Positions 1-8,342 of a DNA stretch of 64,000 nucleotides are shown piece by piece. Each line of letters opens with the position of its first letter. Positions within the stretch are counted from its first letter, which is position 1. A program made the translations under genes and the position numbers. The notes below the pieces were generated by a model that saw only the letters and a list, made by a program, of their open reading frames with translations, was not told where the DNA came from and searched no databases. The DNA comes from Methyloversatilis discipulorum (GTDB lineage Bacteria > Pseudomonadota > Gammaproteobacteria > Burkholderiales > Rhodocyclaceae), in assembly GCF_000527135.1 (NCBI RefSeq), contig NZ_AZUP01000001.1:1674001-1738000 (forward strand). Reading direction: 5' to 3'.

Positions 1-2382
1 GCTCGCAGCGGCGCCAGCCTGGTCGAAACCCACGCTGATGGTCTTGAGCCATTCGGCATCGGTGCGCAGCTTGTTGATGGTCTCCTGCACAGCGGAAACC
101 TTTGCTTCTTGAGCCTGCTCCGCACCCGCGAATGCCTGATCCTGTAGCGCCTTCACCTGCTTGGCGAGGTAGCTCAGCACGTCAGCGCTGGACCCGCCGG
201 CTTTGTCGATCTCGTTGATCAGCGACTTGGCCCTTTCGCCAGCCCGAATCGCGTCATCGAAACTTCCGGCAGCCAGCGACTGGCGCGACTTCGCGATCTG
301 CGCCTGCACATCGCCGGTATTCGCCTCCCTGTCCTTCGTGCGAGGTTGCTGCAGCGATGCAATGAAGTCATCGTTCGCCTTCAGCGCCTGCTCGCGGTTT
401 CTGCGGACCTTCTCCAGTGACTTGTTCGCGTCGTCGTAGGCCTGAAGCTGGGCGCCGAGCTTCTGCTTCAGTGTCGCCAGCACCTGGTCTTTCGCCTGCG
501 CTTGGCGGGCGTTGAAGTCCTGAATCAACTGCACGCGGCGGTTATTGATGTTCGCCAGTTCGCGCAGGCTGTCTTCGTAAGTGCGCGCGTCGCGCGCGGC
601 GTCGATGGCCGACTGTGGCGTGACGTTGCTGTTCGCGGCGGCGCGGTTCTCCAGATTCGAGCGGGCGCGGTAGTACTCGGCAGCCGACTTCAGCCGCTCT
701 TCGTAGGCCGCGCGCTCGCTGGCGCTGAGTTGCGCGATCTGCTCCGAGTTCAGGCGGACAGCGTCCTTCGCGAAGGCCGTGGCTTCCATCACGGCCTTGT
801 TCTCGGACAGGAATTTCTGGTCGTCGCGGGCCAGCTTCTCGGTCACGTCGCTGTACTCGCGCATGGCGGCGACCAGTTCGAGGATCTTCTGCGTCGACAT
901 GCCGATGACGACAAGGGCAGAGCCCTTTCCGATGACCGACAGGAAGCGCTCTGCCGCGGCTGTCGCGAGCGCGGTACCGGCGCCCGCCGAGGCCGCTGCA
1001 GACGCCATGGTGAGCAGCGAGCCATTCAGCAGCCCCAGCGCGCCGGCAGCCTTGACCACCGCCAGACCGGCGATGACCGGCGCCAGGGCCTCCAGCGCAC
1101 CCGCGAGGGCGATGGCAGCATCGGTGACCGCCGCGATGATGTTGATGGCGTCCGACATCACGTCGGACAGCTTCTGCGCGAAGGCGTCGAGGTCGCCGTT
1201 CTCGGCCGCCTCTTCGATGCGCGCCAACAGGTTTTCGATCTGCAGCGCGACCGTGTCCATCACTCCGGACGCCGCGATGCGCTGCTGGAACTCGGTCAGC
1301 CGGTTCGTGATGCGGTTGAGCTGCGCGCCCAGCGAATCCGACGCAGTTTCGAGGCTGCCGCCGACGCTGCGCTCGAGTTCGGCGGCGAACTTCGGAAGGA
1401 AGTCGGCGGCGACCACCTCACCCTTCTTCAGCATGCCGTCGAGTTCCTGCGTCGTGACGCCGATGGCGCGGGCCGCGATCTGGAAAGCACCCGGGATGCG
1501 CTCGCCCAACTGGCCGCGCAGTTCCTCGGCCTGCACATTCCCCTTGCTGATCATCTGCTGGATGGCCAGCAGCGCGCCCTCGGTCTGCTCGGTGCTCAGC
1601 CGCATCACCGTGGCGGCGGAGGCCACGGCGCGGAAGATGTCGCGCGTGGCCTCACCTTCCAGCGCGGTGCCGCGCGAGGCAGCCGCCAGCTTGGCGTAAC
1701 TGCGCGCCGTGGTTTCGAGTTCGAGGCCCAGTTCTTCGACCAGGGCACGCACCCACGACAGTTCCTCGCCGGCACGCGACACGTCGCCGCTGAAGGCGAA
1801 GTCGAACTGCACCTGCAGCGATTCGGCGGCCAGGCCCTTTTCGATCACTGACTGCACAGCCGACAAGGCTGCGCGCGCCGCTACCGCCGCCGACACGACA
1901 CCCGCCAGCTGCGCGGCGACACTACTGCCCGCATTCACCCCCGCCGCCGCCACTCCGTTTAGTTCTGCCCGCAGTTCGTTCACGCGCTGCTGCGCGATGG
2001 CCGACACGCGGGCGATTTCGGTAGGCCCGGCTGCTGATGCCTTGACGCGCTGAAGCGCTGTTTCCACGCCCATGATCTCGCGGCGAAGTTCAGCTGGCCC
2101 CCGCGCATTGAGTGTGCGGTAGGCATTCGACAGGCCGGCCGATGCTGCGCCCAAGTCTCGGGTGCGCACCACCGCTCCCTGCAATTCGGTGTTCAGCTTC
2201 TCCACACGCTGCTGCGCCGCCGCTGTGGCGCGCGTGATCTCGTCAGGCGCCGCGCCGCTGGACTTGATCTCGTCCAGCGCAGTGCGCACCGCCTTCAGGT
2301 CGCCCGCGATGGTTTTCACATCACGCAGGCCCAGCGTCTTGAACGCCAGGGTGAGCGAAACGTCCTTGTTCAGCGCCGTCAT
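1..2382 (-). CDS. Phage tail tape measure protein (3' end outside window)
   Basis: About 794 residues are visible from an ATG at 2382, and the frame stays open to the left edge, so the C terminus is missing. The N-terminal 180 residues have two similar helical stretches with Ala/Gln/Arg heptads. They are followed by the conserved tape-measure region containing the motif RGQLGERIPGAFQIAARAIG, where virion proteins of this family thread through the tail tube. Hydrophobic Ala/Gly-rich helices follow (around residues 400-480), then long coiled coil. It starts three bases after the stop of the GT frame, the lambda gpH position. Identification is firm; total length is unknown. Confidence 0.93.
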   Translation of the reverse strand, partial: MTALNKDVSLTLAFKTLGLRDVKTIAGDLKAVRTALDEIKSSGAAPDEITRATAAAQQRVEKLNTELQGAVVRTRDLGAASAGLSNAYRTLNARGPAELRREIMGVETALQRVKASAAGPTEIARVSAIAQQRVNELRAELNGVAAAGVNAGSSVAAQLAGVVSAAVAARAALSAVQSVIEKGLAAESLQVQFDFAFSGDVSRAGEELSWVRALVEELGLELETTARSYAKLAAASRGTALEGEATRDIFRAVASAATVMRLSTEQTEGALLAIQQMISKGNVQAEELRGQLGERIPGAFQIAARAIGVTTQELDGMLKKGEVVAADFLPKFAAELERSVGGSLETASDSLGAQLNRITNRLTEFQQRIAASGVMDTVALQIENLLARIEEAAENGDLDAFAQKLSDVMSDAINIIAAVTDAAIALAGALEALAPVIAGLAVVKAAGALGLLNGSLLTMASAAASAGAGTALATAAAERFLSVIGKGSALVVIGMSTQKILELVAAMREYSDVTEKLARDDQKFLSENKAVMEATAFAKDAVRLNSEQIAQLSASERAAYEERLKSAAEYYRARSNLENRAAANSNVTPQSAIDAARDARTYEDSLRELANINNRRVQLIQDFNARQAQAKDQVLATLKQKLGAQLQAYDDANKSLEKVRRNREQALKANDDFIASLQQPRTKDREANTGDVQAQIAKSRQSLAAGSFDDAIRAGERAKSLINEIDKAGGSSADVLSYLAKQVKALQDQAFAGAEQAQEAKVSAVQETINKLRTDAEWLKTISVGFDQAGAAAS

Positions 2383-2385
2383 GCG

Positions 2386-2867
2386 TCAGCCGCCCTTGCC
2401 CTGGGCCTTCTTCGCCACATCGGCCGCGCGCAGAAAGAGCGCGTACGGGTAGCTCCACACATTGGCGTGGCCCAGCTGCTCCAGCATCAGGGCGCCTCGC
2501 TCAATGTCAGCCCGGACGTCATGCGTTCGACCAGGTCGGCTGCCCACTGGTCGAGCACGGCGAAAAAATCCGGGTTCAGTGCCTTCACCGTCTCGAAGAC
2601 CGCGCGGAACTCCGACGGCGTGAGCCGGCTGCACCGCGCGTCGTCCAGATCGGTGAAGCGCTTCAGATCGCTGATCGAGAAGCCGCCCAGCACCGACGCG
2701 ACGAACAGGTCGCCGCGGTCCGGCGACTCGGCACCCACCGCGGCGGCCTGCTCGCGGCCTTCGGCGCCGGCAAGGTGCGCACGAATCTCCGCAAGGGTGA
2801 TCTCGCGCACCTTGACGATGCCGGCCTCGCGGGTCGGCACCTCGCTGACCGCAGCAAGCTGCGTCAT
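2386..2867 (-). CDS. Tail assembly chaperone GT fusion made by -1 frameshift
   Basis: The 126-residue G frame (2867 to 2487) and a second frame that reads to a stop at 2386 overlap in the -1 register. At 2562-2568 the minus strand reads T TTT TTC in the zero frame, a perfect X XXY YYZ slippery heptamer. Slippage there would make a 160-residue protein: 102 residues of G followed by 58 residues of a basic, then hydrophobic, tail ending in KKAQGKGG. This matches lambda gpG/gpGT in position (between major tail protein and tape measure), direction of shift and size ratio. The fusion links the chaperone to tail tube subunits during tape measure assembly. Frameshifting itself is inferred from sequence. 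Confidence 0.85.
2487..2867 (-). CDS. Tail assembly chaperone G (unshifted product)
   Basis: A 126-residue acidic protein whose start codon overlaps the stop of the major tail protein as ATGA. It is the abundant, unshifted product of the G/GT pair and is expected to coat the tape measure protein before tube polymerisation and then leave the particle. The C-terminal half (around DLDDARCSRLTPSEFRAVFE) resembles the helical domain of Mu- and lambda-type tail chaperones. The zero-frame stop at 2487 lies 75 bases after the slippery site, so the two products share 102 residues. Confidence 0.85.
   Translation of the reverse strand: MTQLAAVSEVPTREAGIVKVREITLAEIRAHLAGAEGREQAAAVGAESPDRGDLFVASVLGGFSISDLKRFTDLDDARCSRLTPSEFRAVFETVKALNPDFFAVLDQWAADLVERMTSGLTLSEAP
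2562..2568 (-). promoter_or_regulatory. Programmed -1 frameshift site TTTTTTC
   Basis: Minus strand reads GA-T-TTT-TTC-GCC with zero-frame codons GAT TTT TTC. Re-pairing of both tRNAs one base back leaves UUU in both sites. The downstream -1 frame is open to 2386. I did not identify a convincing downstream stimulatory hairpin by eye. Confidence 0.82.
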
Positions 2868-3625
2868 GCCGCGACGCCCAGTTGCTGGATCTTGAAATAC
2901 TTCGACAGGCCGCTGCCGATGATGGTGGCGTCCTCTTCCATCGTCATCGAGAGCGAGAGGGTGCCGAAGTCGTCGCCGATCAGCGACACATCGCTCGACA
3001 GACCCAGCTTGACCTTGTAGAAGCGCGCAGTCACGGGCTCACCCGAAACCGCGTCTTCCCCGATCAGCCGCACACTGACCAGAGGCGCCGACGAGATCAG
3101 CGCCTGAATGTCGACGACGGAACTGGCGGTATAGCTGATGGTGATATCGGCGTCCGCAGCGAGGCCGACAGTCGTCACCGTGTCCTTGAAGCGGATGCCG
3201 GCGCGCTCGACGACGTAGTCGTCGGTATCGACAACGGTCGCACCGACCTCGACGACGGGCGCGACGGTGGTATCGATCATGCGGGCGGTCATGACGAAGG
3301 TGCCAGCGCCGTGGAATACATGCGCCTCGTCGGCGACCACACCACCGGCAACATCAGTGGCGCTGCCCCACAGCGCCAGCGCCATGTTTTGCGGGTTGAA
3401 GTTGCGCGGATCGATCTGACCGGTGACTTCATTGACGCGGTCGGCCGAGGCGTAGGTACCACCCGCCGCCGAGCGATAGTTCGGCAGGCGCCGCTGCTCG
3501 ACGTCGTAGTTGAAGCTCAGCGTCGATGCGTTGCCGATGTCGCGGAAGTTGCGGCTGTCGAACGGGATGGCCGGGTCATACAGCGCGATCTCCGGGATGC
3601 CGGACAGAATTGAGGCCTGCAGCAT
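2864..3625 (-). CDS. Major tail (tube) protein, gpV-like
   Basis: A 253-residue protein starting at 3625 behind an AAAGGA ribosome binding site. Position between the tail terminator side and the G/GT chaperones marks it as the tube protein. The sequence is beta-rich throughout, with a C-terminal segment (FGTLSLSMTMEEDATIIG) typical of tube proteins of the gpV/HK97 gp6 type. It forms the hexameric rings around the tape measure. An upstream in-frame start at 3679 is rejected because it lacks a ribosome binding site and would run through the 3637-3999 gene. Confidence 0.85.
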   Translation of the reverse strand: MLQASILSGIPEIALYDPAIPFDSRNFRDIGNASTLSFNYDVEQRRLPNYRSAAGGTYASADRVNEVTGQIDPRNFNPQNMALALWGSATDVAGGVVADEAHVFHGAGTFVMTARMIDTTVAPVVEVGATVVDTDDYVVERAGIRFKDTVTTVGLAADADITISYTASSVVDIQALISSAPLVSVRLIGEDAVSGEPVTARFYKVKLGLSSDVSLIGDDFGTLSLSMTMEEDATIIGSGLSKYFKIQQLGVAA

Positions 3626-3636
3626 GGTGTGTCCTT

Positions 3637-3999
3637 TCAGGTGGTGGTGGGGTTGATGACCCGGCGGTACTCGTTCCACCGGCTTGCGACTTCAACAGGC
3701 AGGATCGCGGCGCGCGCCAGCGTGTTGCCCTCGCTGGTGCTGGCGATGCAGGTCAGGCTGTAGGTGACGCCTGGCAGGCCACCGACGAGGCGCTGGAGCA
3801 CGCGGCCGCCTTCGATGACAGGCGCGCCGGACTTGATCGAGTTGGGCGAAGCGTCGGTGCCGGCGACGACCTCGACGGTGATAGACGGCGTGCCGCTCAG
3901 CGTTTCGCCCTCGGCCAGTTCTCGCGCGAAATCGAACGCGCAGGCGAACGCTTCTTGCGGGTCCTTGAACGGCCAGCGCGCGGCGTGCGGGGCGCTCAT
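3637..3999 (-). CDS. Phage Ig-like / fiber-tail adaptor type protein
   Basis: A 120-residue protein with DPQEAF followed by aromatic/acidic residues and a beta-rich core (SITVEVVAGTDAS, GVTYSLTCIASTSEG). This is the look of small phage proteins annotated as fiber-tail adaptor or Ig-like head/tail decoration proteins. The ATG at 3999 overlaps the end of the large esterase-repeat gene by four bases (ATGA), so it is translated with it. The partnership with that protein is inferred from this coupling. Confidence 0.5.
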   Translation of the reverse strand: MSAPHAARWPFKDPQEAFACAFDFARELAEGETLSGTPSITVEVVAGTDASPNSIKSGAPVIEGGRVLQRLVGGLPGVTYSLTCIASTSEGNTLARAAILPVEVASRWNEYRRVINPTTT

Positions 4000-6900
4000 G
4001 CAACAAACTCCCTTCGAATGGATGCGCCAGCGACGAAGCGCTTGCGGACGACGAGGTCAAACACCTCGCCGACTTGCCAGCGGATGACCAGGTCCGATTC
4101 AGATACAGCGATCAGCGACCACGACAGGTCGAGGCTGTTCGCGGCGACCAACTGCGCGATGACCTCCCAGCGCGCGGTGATCTCGCGCATGACGCCGGTG
4201 ACGATGTCCCAGCGCATGTCGGCGTCGGCGCCGACCGAAGCAAGCAGCGACCAGCGCGCGCTGATGGACTGCTGCACGCGCGCGACGAGCGACCAGTGCA
4301 GGCTGAGCGACGCGGCGACGACGCCAACAGCTGCAGCCATGTCCCATGCGAGCACGCTGTCGGCACTTACGGCAGTGACCAGACGCCAGGCCGCGGCGAG
4401 GTCGGACTGCACAGCCGACACCATCGCCCAGCGCAGCGTGCCGTCGGCGGCGATGGTCTGGACGACGTGCCAGGGCAGCGGGATGTCGCGCGCGACGGCG
4501 TTGAGTAGATGCCAGTGCATAGAGGCGTCGGCGGTTACCGGCGCCAGCGCGGACCAGCGCAGCGCGACGTCGGCCGACACGATGCCCAGCGTGGCCGCGA
4601 TGTTCCAGAGGGCGGTGACGTCGGACTTGACCGCAGCGAGCATTGACCACTGCAGGGTCGCGTCGGCCTGCGCTGCCTGCAGCAGCTTCCACGCGATGAG
4701 CTGCGCCTGCTCCACCGACTGCTGCTGATTCCAGGCAAATGCCTGGTCCGCGGAGACGATGGACTGCAGCGCCCAGCGCGCGATGAGATCGGCCGATGCC
4801 GGCTGAAGCATTGACCAGCGCAGCGCGGCGTCGGACTGGACCGGCTGAAGCAGTGCCCAGCGGATGGCGGCCTCGACAGATACGGCGGATTTCAACGACC
4901 AGCGCAGCTGCGTGTCGGACTGTACGGGGGCAGTGACATAGCCCAGCAGCGCGGCCATGCGCTCGGCAATCGTGATGATCTCGGTGCTGCCCTCGAAGTG
5001 CAGCGTGTCGTAGGCCGGCGTCGGGTCATCGAGGTCGAGCACTCCCGCGACGTGCTCGTTGCTGAACAGGCTCGCGATTGCCGCGCGCAGCAGCACGCCG
5101 TTGTCCTTCGGCGTCGGGTTCGCCAGGCAGGGCATCGTCAGCACCCATTGCGCGGTCTGACCGGCCGCAGCGAAGGCGTCCATGATCTCGTCGAGCTTTC
5201 CGGCGTACAGCGTCGGATCGTACGCGGTGCCGGTCGCGGTATCGGACATCGAGCCTTCGCCTTGCCACCACAGCACATAGCGGAAGCTGCCAAGCTTCTG
5301 TGCGGTAGCGAGCATGGCGCCGTAGAGCGTGCCGGTGTTCGAGGGGCTGCCGGCGTTCCACTGGTCAATGTTGGTGCTGCCCCGCGCGGCCGGAACAACA
5401 CCGATCGGCACACCAGACTCCATCGCGAGCGTCGCGAGGTGACCGTAGTACGACCCGTCGCCCGCGCCACCGGCGTTGAAGGCGGTGTAGACCGCGTCCG
5501 ACGGGATGTGGAACGGCTTTGCCGAGGTCTCGAAGTTCTCGCGCCAGACGTGCGCGAAGTCGAATTCGACGGCCTTCCAGGTCGGGTTCGCCGCCGGCGC
5601 GACCGGCTGCAGGTAGCTCGGCGACCAGCCGGCGGCGTTGCTCTGCCCGGCACAGAGGTACAGGTCGCCCACGCCGACGTATGACAGTGCGGCCGAGACG
5701 GACGGGTTAGCCGCGAAGCGCACTTCGAGCGCGCCCTGCGCCGGACCCTGCAGCGTCACGACCTCATCGAACTCGCCGCCGGTCGGGGTTGCATCGAGCG
5801 TGGCCCAGCTGCCGCCGTTGTAGCGCCACTCGATTGCGCCCTCGGGGTCGCCGTCATACGTGCCCGTGACGCGCACGCCCGTCGCCTGATTGGCGCCGTC
5901 GCGCTGGAACAGGCGGTAGTCGACTGCGCCCATTGGGTCCGGATCGGCACCGATCATCGGCACCGTGAACGCAATGGCGTCGGCCTCGACGGTGATGTTC
6001 GCGACGTCGGCCGATACGATGCTGGTGTTGTTGCCGTAGCGCGCGCGCAGGGCTGCGGCAGACGCTACAGCCAGCACCGCCGCGCCTGACCATGTGCCGG
6101 ACGAAGCGCTGAATCCAGACAGCGTCACCCAGGACGCTGCGCCGTGCTGCACATCGACGCCGGTTGGCGCGGTGCCGGTGTACGTGCCGGTGATAGTGGT
6201 CGTGGTCGGGACGCTGCTACCGGCGGCCGGCGAGGTGATCGCCAGGCTGTCGCTCTCGACCTCGTTCGCCTCCAGCGCCCAGAAGTCGCGGCCGACGTTG
6301 CGCGTCGCCTCGTCGTCAAGCGACGACCCGCCCCAGAACCGGACACCGTGGATCGCGACGTCGACGACCGCTGTGGTGCTCTGATTCCACGCGATGTAGA
6401 TCCGCTTCGCACTGGTGTCGGTCCAGTCCGTGCTGTCGCTGCCGGCGTTGTAGCGCGCAACGAGGATGCTGGTCGGCGTCGCCTCCTGCGTCCAGACGTT
6501 GGTCACGCCGCCGCGGCGACGGAACCACAGAATGACGGTCTTGTTGACGCCGTAGATGGTGGCGGTGACGGCTGTGCCCTCGCCGGTCGAGCTGTTCGCG
6601 TTCAGGAACCAGCCGTTGCCGTTGCTCTCCGAGATCGTCAGATCGACCAGTGCGGTTCCAGCGTCATTGCGGATGACCAGCGCCTTGATCGTGTTCGTGC
6701 TGGTCGGCAGGGTCGGACCGGTCGTGAAGATCACGGCGACTTGGAAGTCGCCGGTACCGACCTGCATGCCCTGACCGGTGAACGTCAGGTTGCTGTAGCT
6801 GCCCGACGCGCCAGAGCCACCCGGTCGAACGCCCTGGATGCCGTTGTAGATCGGATAGCTGCGGTTGCCGCTGACCGTCAGCGAGGGGGCTGAGCCGCCG

Positions 6901-7034
6901 CCGAACAGGAATGGCTGTGCCTCCGGCAGGCTGCCCATGCCGGTGAAGTCCCAGGCGAGCGTGATCCCCGCCGCCGCCGGGTTATCCGGATTGCGCGCGA
7001 GCGGCAGGGTCCGCTGATCGTGAGCGACAGCCAT
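3996..7034 (-). CDS. Virion surface protein with SGNH/sialate-acetylesterase domain and Trp repeats
   Basis: A 1012-residue protein. Residues 1-250 are a lectin-like beta sandwich (concanavalin type by appearance), and about 260-450 are Ig-like beta segments. From about 455 comes a carbohydrate esterase domain: block I is CAGQSNAAGW with the nucleophile Ser near 463. A Gly-rich block around 535-560 and a QGEGS segment follow, and the C-terminal catalytic pair is DTLHFEG near 675-678. These are the marks of the SASA/SGNH hydrolase family, which removes acetyl groups from polysaccharide. Residues 712-986 are a run of twenty Trp-centred repeats, mostly 14 residues apart. A host-surface binding and deacetylating role is inferred from the domains and from its place in the tail gene block. 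Confidence 0.75.
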   Translation of the reverse strand: MAVAHDQRTLPLARNPDNPAAAGITLAWDFTGMGSLPEAQPFLFGGGSAPSLTVSGNRSYPIYNGIQGVRPGGSGASGSYSNLTFTGQGMQVGTGDFQVAVIFTTGPTLPTSTNTIKALVIRNDAGTALVDLTISESNGNGWFLNANSSTGEGTAVTATIYGVNKTVILWFRRRGGVTNVWTQEATPTSILVARYNAGSDSTDWTDTSAKRIYIAWNQSTTAVVDVAIHGVRFWGGSSLDDEATRNVGRDFWALEANEVESDSLAITSPAAGSSVPTTTTITGTYTGTAPTGVDVQHGAASWVTLSGFSASSGTWSGAAVLAVASAAALRARYGNNTSIVSADVANITVEADAIAFTVPMIGADPDPMGAVDYRLFQRDGANQATGVRVTGTYDGDPEGAIEWRYNGGSWATLDATPTGGEFDEVVTLQGPAQGALEVRFAANPSVSAALSYVGVGDLYLCAGQSNAAGWSPSYLQPVAPAANPTWKAVEFDFAHVWRENFETSAKPFHIPSDAVYTAFNAGGAGDGSYYGHLATLAMESGVPIGVVPAARGSTNIDQWNAGSPSNTGTLYGAMLATAQKLGSFRYVLWWQGEGSMSDTATGTAYDPTLYAGKLDEIMDAFAAAGQTAQWVLTMPCLANPTPKDNGVLLRAAIASLFSNEHVAGVLDLDDPTPAYDTLHFEGSTEIITIAERMAALLGYVTAPVQSDTQLRWSLKSAVSVEAAIRWALLQPVQSDAALRWSMLQPASADLIARWALQSIVSADQAFAWNQQQSVEQAQLIAWKLLQAAQADATLQWSMLAAVKSDVTALWNIAATLGIVSADVALRWSALAPVTADASMHWHLLNAVARDIPLPWHVVQTIAADGTLRWAMVSAVQSDLAAAWRLVTAVSADSVLAWDMAAAVGVVAASLSLHWSLVARVQQSISARWSLLASVGADADMRWDIVTGVMREITARWEVIAQLVAANSLDLSWSLIAVSESDLVIRWQVGEVFDLVVRKRFVAGASIRREFVA
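4077..4901 (-). repeat. About 20 tandem 42-bp coding repeats (14-aa Trp repeat)
   Basis: In the C-terminal part of the large esterase protein, Trp recurs twenty times. Sixteen intervals are exactly 14 residues, two are 17 and one is 16. The consensus is roughly V-x-(S/A)-D-x-x-(L/A)-R-W-S-L-L-x-A. At DNA level the copies are well diverged, so this is an old repeat array, not a recent slippage tract. Confidence 0.85.
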
Positions 7035-7046
7035 CTGAACGTGCCG

Positions 7047-7553
7047 TTACGCCGCCGTATCGCCCTGCACGCGCAAGGTGACCTGGTCGTCGTTGTACGC
7101 GGCGGCATCGGCACTCACGATGCGCTTCACCCACACGGCGCGGTGCTCGCCGGCCGGAATGGTGCCGAGGGCGAGCGCTGCGCCGAGATTCGCCGCTGAA
7201 CTGAAGGTGACGCCCGTCGGCGCGGTGGATTCGTTCGCGACGGTCTGTTCCGTGCCATTCACGGCGGAGCTGCCGACGGCGATCTCGACGCTGGTGTCGG
7301 CGCTGGGCGTGTTGCTCTGGATGTAGATCACCGCGTTTTCCAGATCCAGCGTGGCGTGGGCGTTGTGCACGTAGAAGCAGCGGTACTCGGTATCGCCGGC
7401 CGCCGATTCGGCGCTGCCGACGATGTCGAACAGGTTGTGCAGGCCGGTGCCGATTTCGGTGCTGCTTTTCGCGCCGCCCAGCGAAGCATTGGGGTCGGTG
7501 TTCGAACCGCCGCCGGACAGGCGGAACTCGATGTCAGTGGGTGCGATGGGCAC
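7047..7553 (-). CDS. Phage virion-associated protein, unknown function
   Basis: A 168-residue protein starting with GTG at 7553 behind an AAAGGA site. It is beta-rich, with IEFRLSGGGSNTDPNASLGG at the N terminus and a C-terminal domain containing PAGEHRAVWVKR. Such proteins are common next to lambda-like tail terminator genes. It lies between the terminator and the esterase-repeat gene, so a structural or fiber-associated role is likely, but I do not recognise a named family. Confidence 0.6.
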   Translation of the reverse strand: MPIAPTDIEFRLSGGGSNTDPNASLGGAKSSTEIGTGLHNLFDIVGSAESAAGDTEYRCFYVHNAHATLDLENAVIYIQSNTPSADTSVEIAVGSSAVNGTEQTVANESTAPTGVTFSSAANLGAALALGTIPAGEHRAVWVKRIVSADAAAYNDDQVTLRVQGDTAA

Positions 7554-7564
7554 GTGATGTCCTT

Positions 7565-8005
7565 TCAGGTTGCGACAGCCACGAACTCGAGTCCGAAGCC
7601 GCAGGCATGCGACTCGACGCCCGCTTCGGGGAACATGGCGGGGGGGTCGATCGGCATGAGGGGTTTGGGGAAGCCTTCGGGGCGGTAGCCCAGCAGCGCG
7701 CCAAGCACGCGGCCGCACAGGTCGGACAGCTGGGCCGAGGCCGGGCCCGACGGGTCGTGCTCGGTGCCTTCGCGGCCGGCGACGATGACGTGCCACTCAG
7801 CGCGCAGGCGCGCTTCGCGCGGCAGCGGGCGTTCACTCGGCACGACGCGGAAGCCGACGAAGCGCAGGGCGACCATGGGCAGCGGGAGCTGGCTCAAGTT
7901 GTCCGGCACGTCCTTCCACGGCAGCACTTCGGCGTCGGGGAAGCGCTCGCGCAGGCGGTGCAGGATGAGCGGTTCGGCGTCGAGCCAGTTGCGGTTCGGG
8001 GTCAT
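7565..8005 (-). CDS. Tail terminator-like protein (gpU position)
   Basis: A 146-residue alpha/beta protein. The region LPLPMVALRFVGFRVVPSE, followed by a conserved AEWHVIVAGRE strand and a Leu-rich helix (LSDLCGRVLGALLGY), fits the small tail terminator / Gp37-like proteins that cap the tail tube. The start at 8005 overlaps the end of the FII-like connector gene (ATGA), matching the lambda order FII-Z-U minus Z. Confidence 0.6.
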   Translation of the reverse strand: MTPNRNWLDAEPLILHRLRERFPDAEVLPWKDVPDNLSQLPLPMVALRFVGFRVVPSERPLPREARLRAEWHVIVAGREGTEHDPSGPASAQLSDLCGRVLGALLGYRPEGFPKPLMPIDPPAMFPEAGVESHACGFGLEFVAVAT

Positions 8006-8337
8006 GCGCAGCCCCGCTTGCTGTTCAGCCAGGCGATGCCGCGCGTTGCGGACAGCAGCCCCGTGTCACTCACGACATACTCCGCCGCGGTAACGCCACG
8101 CACGACAGTGATGGACTCGCCCTTGCCCAGGCGGGGCAGATCGGCGAGCAGGTACTTGATCGCCTCGGTGAACTTGCCCGAGAAGGCGCCGTGCTCTTCC
8201 AGCCCGAAGATGACCGACACCTCTTCGCACGCCGGCTCGCCCGTGGATGGAAACCACGTGGCGAGCGCGTCCGACAGCATCGACTGCGTCTGACGGTCGA
8301 TGTCGTCAAGCACGGCGGCGAAGGGGGCGGATCCCAT
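8002..8337 (-). CDS. Head-tail joining protein, FII-like
   Basis: A 111-residue protein beginning at the ATG at 8337, six bases after the major capsid stop. The N-terminal helix (FAAVLDDIDRQTQSMLSDA), a beta core and size agree with lambda FII / Gifsy-2 type connector proteins that complete the head and provide the tail attachment surface. The downstream overlap with the tail terminator supports this place in the assembly pathway. Confidence 0.65.
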   Translation of the reverse strand: MGSAPFAAVLDDIDRQTQSMLSDALATWFPSTGEPACEEVSVIFGLEEHGAFSGKFTEAIKYLLADLPRLGKGESITVVRGVTAAEYVVSDTGLLSATRGIAWLNSKRGCA

Positions 8338-8342
8338 TGCTA

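Noticed and set aside
502-1851. Long plus-strand open frames opposite the tape measure gene
   Set aside because: High GC creates long antisense frames; the translations are Arg/His-rich without domains, while the minus strand encodes a clear tape measure protein.
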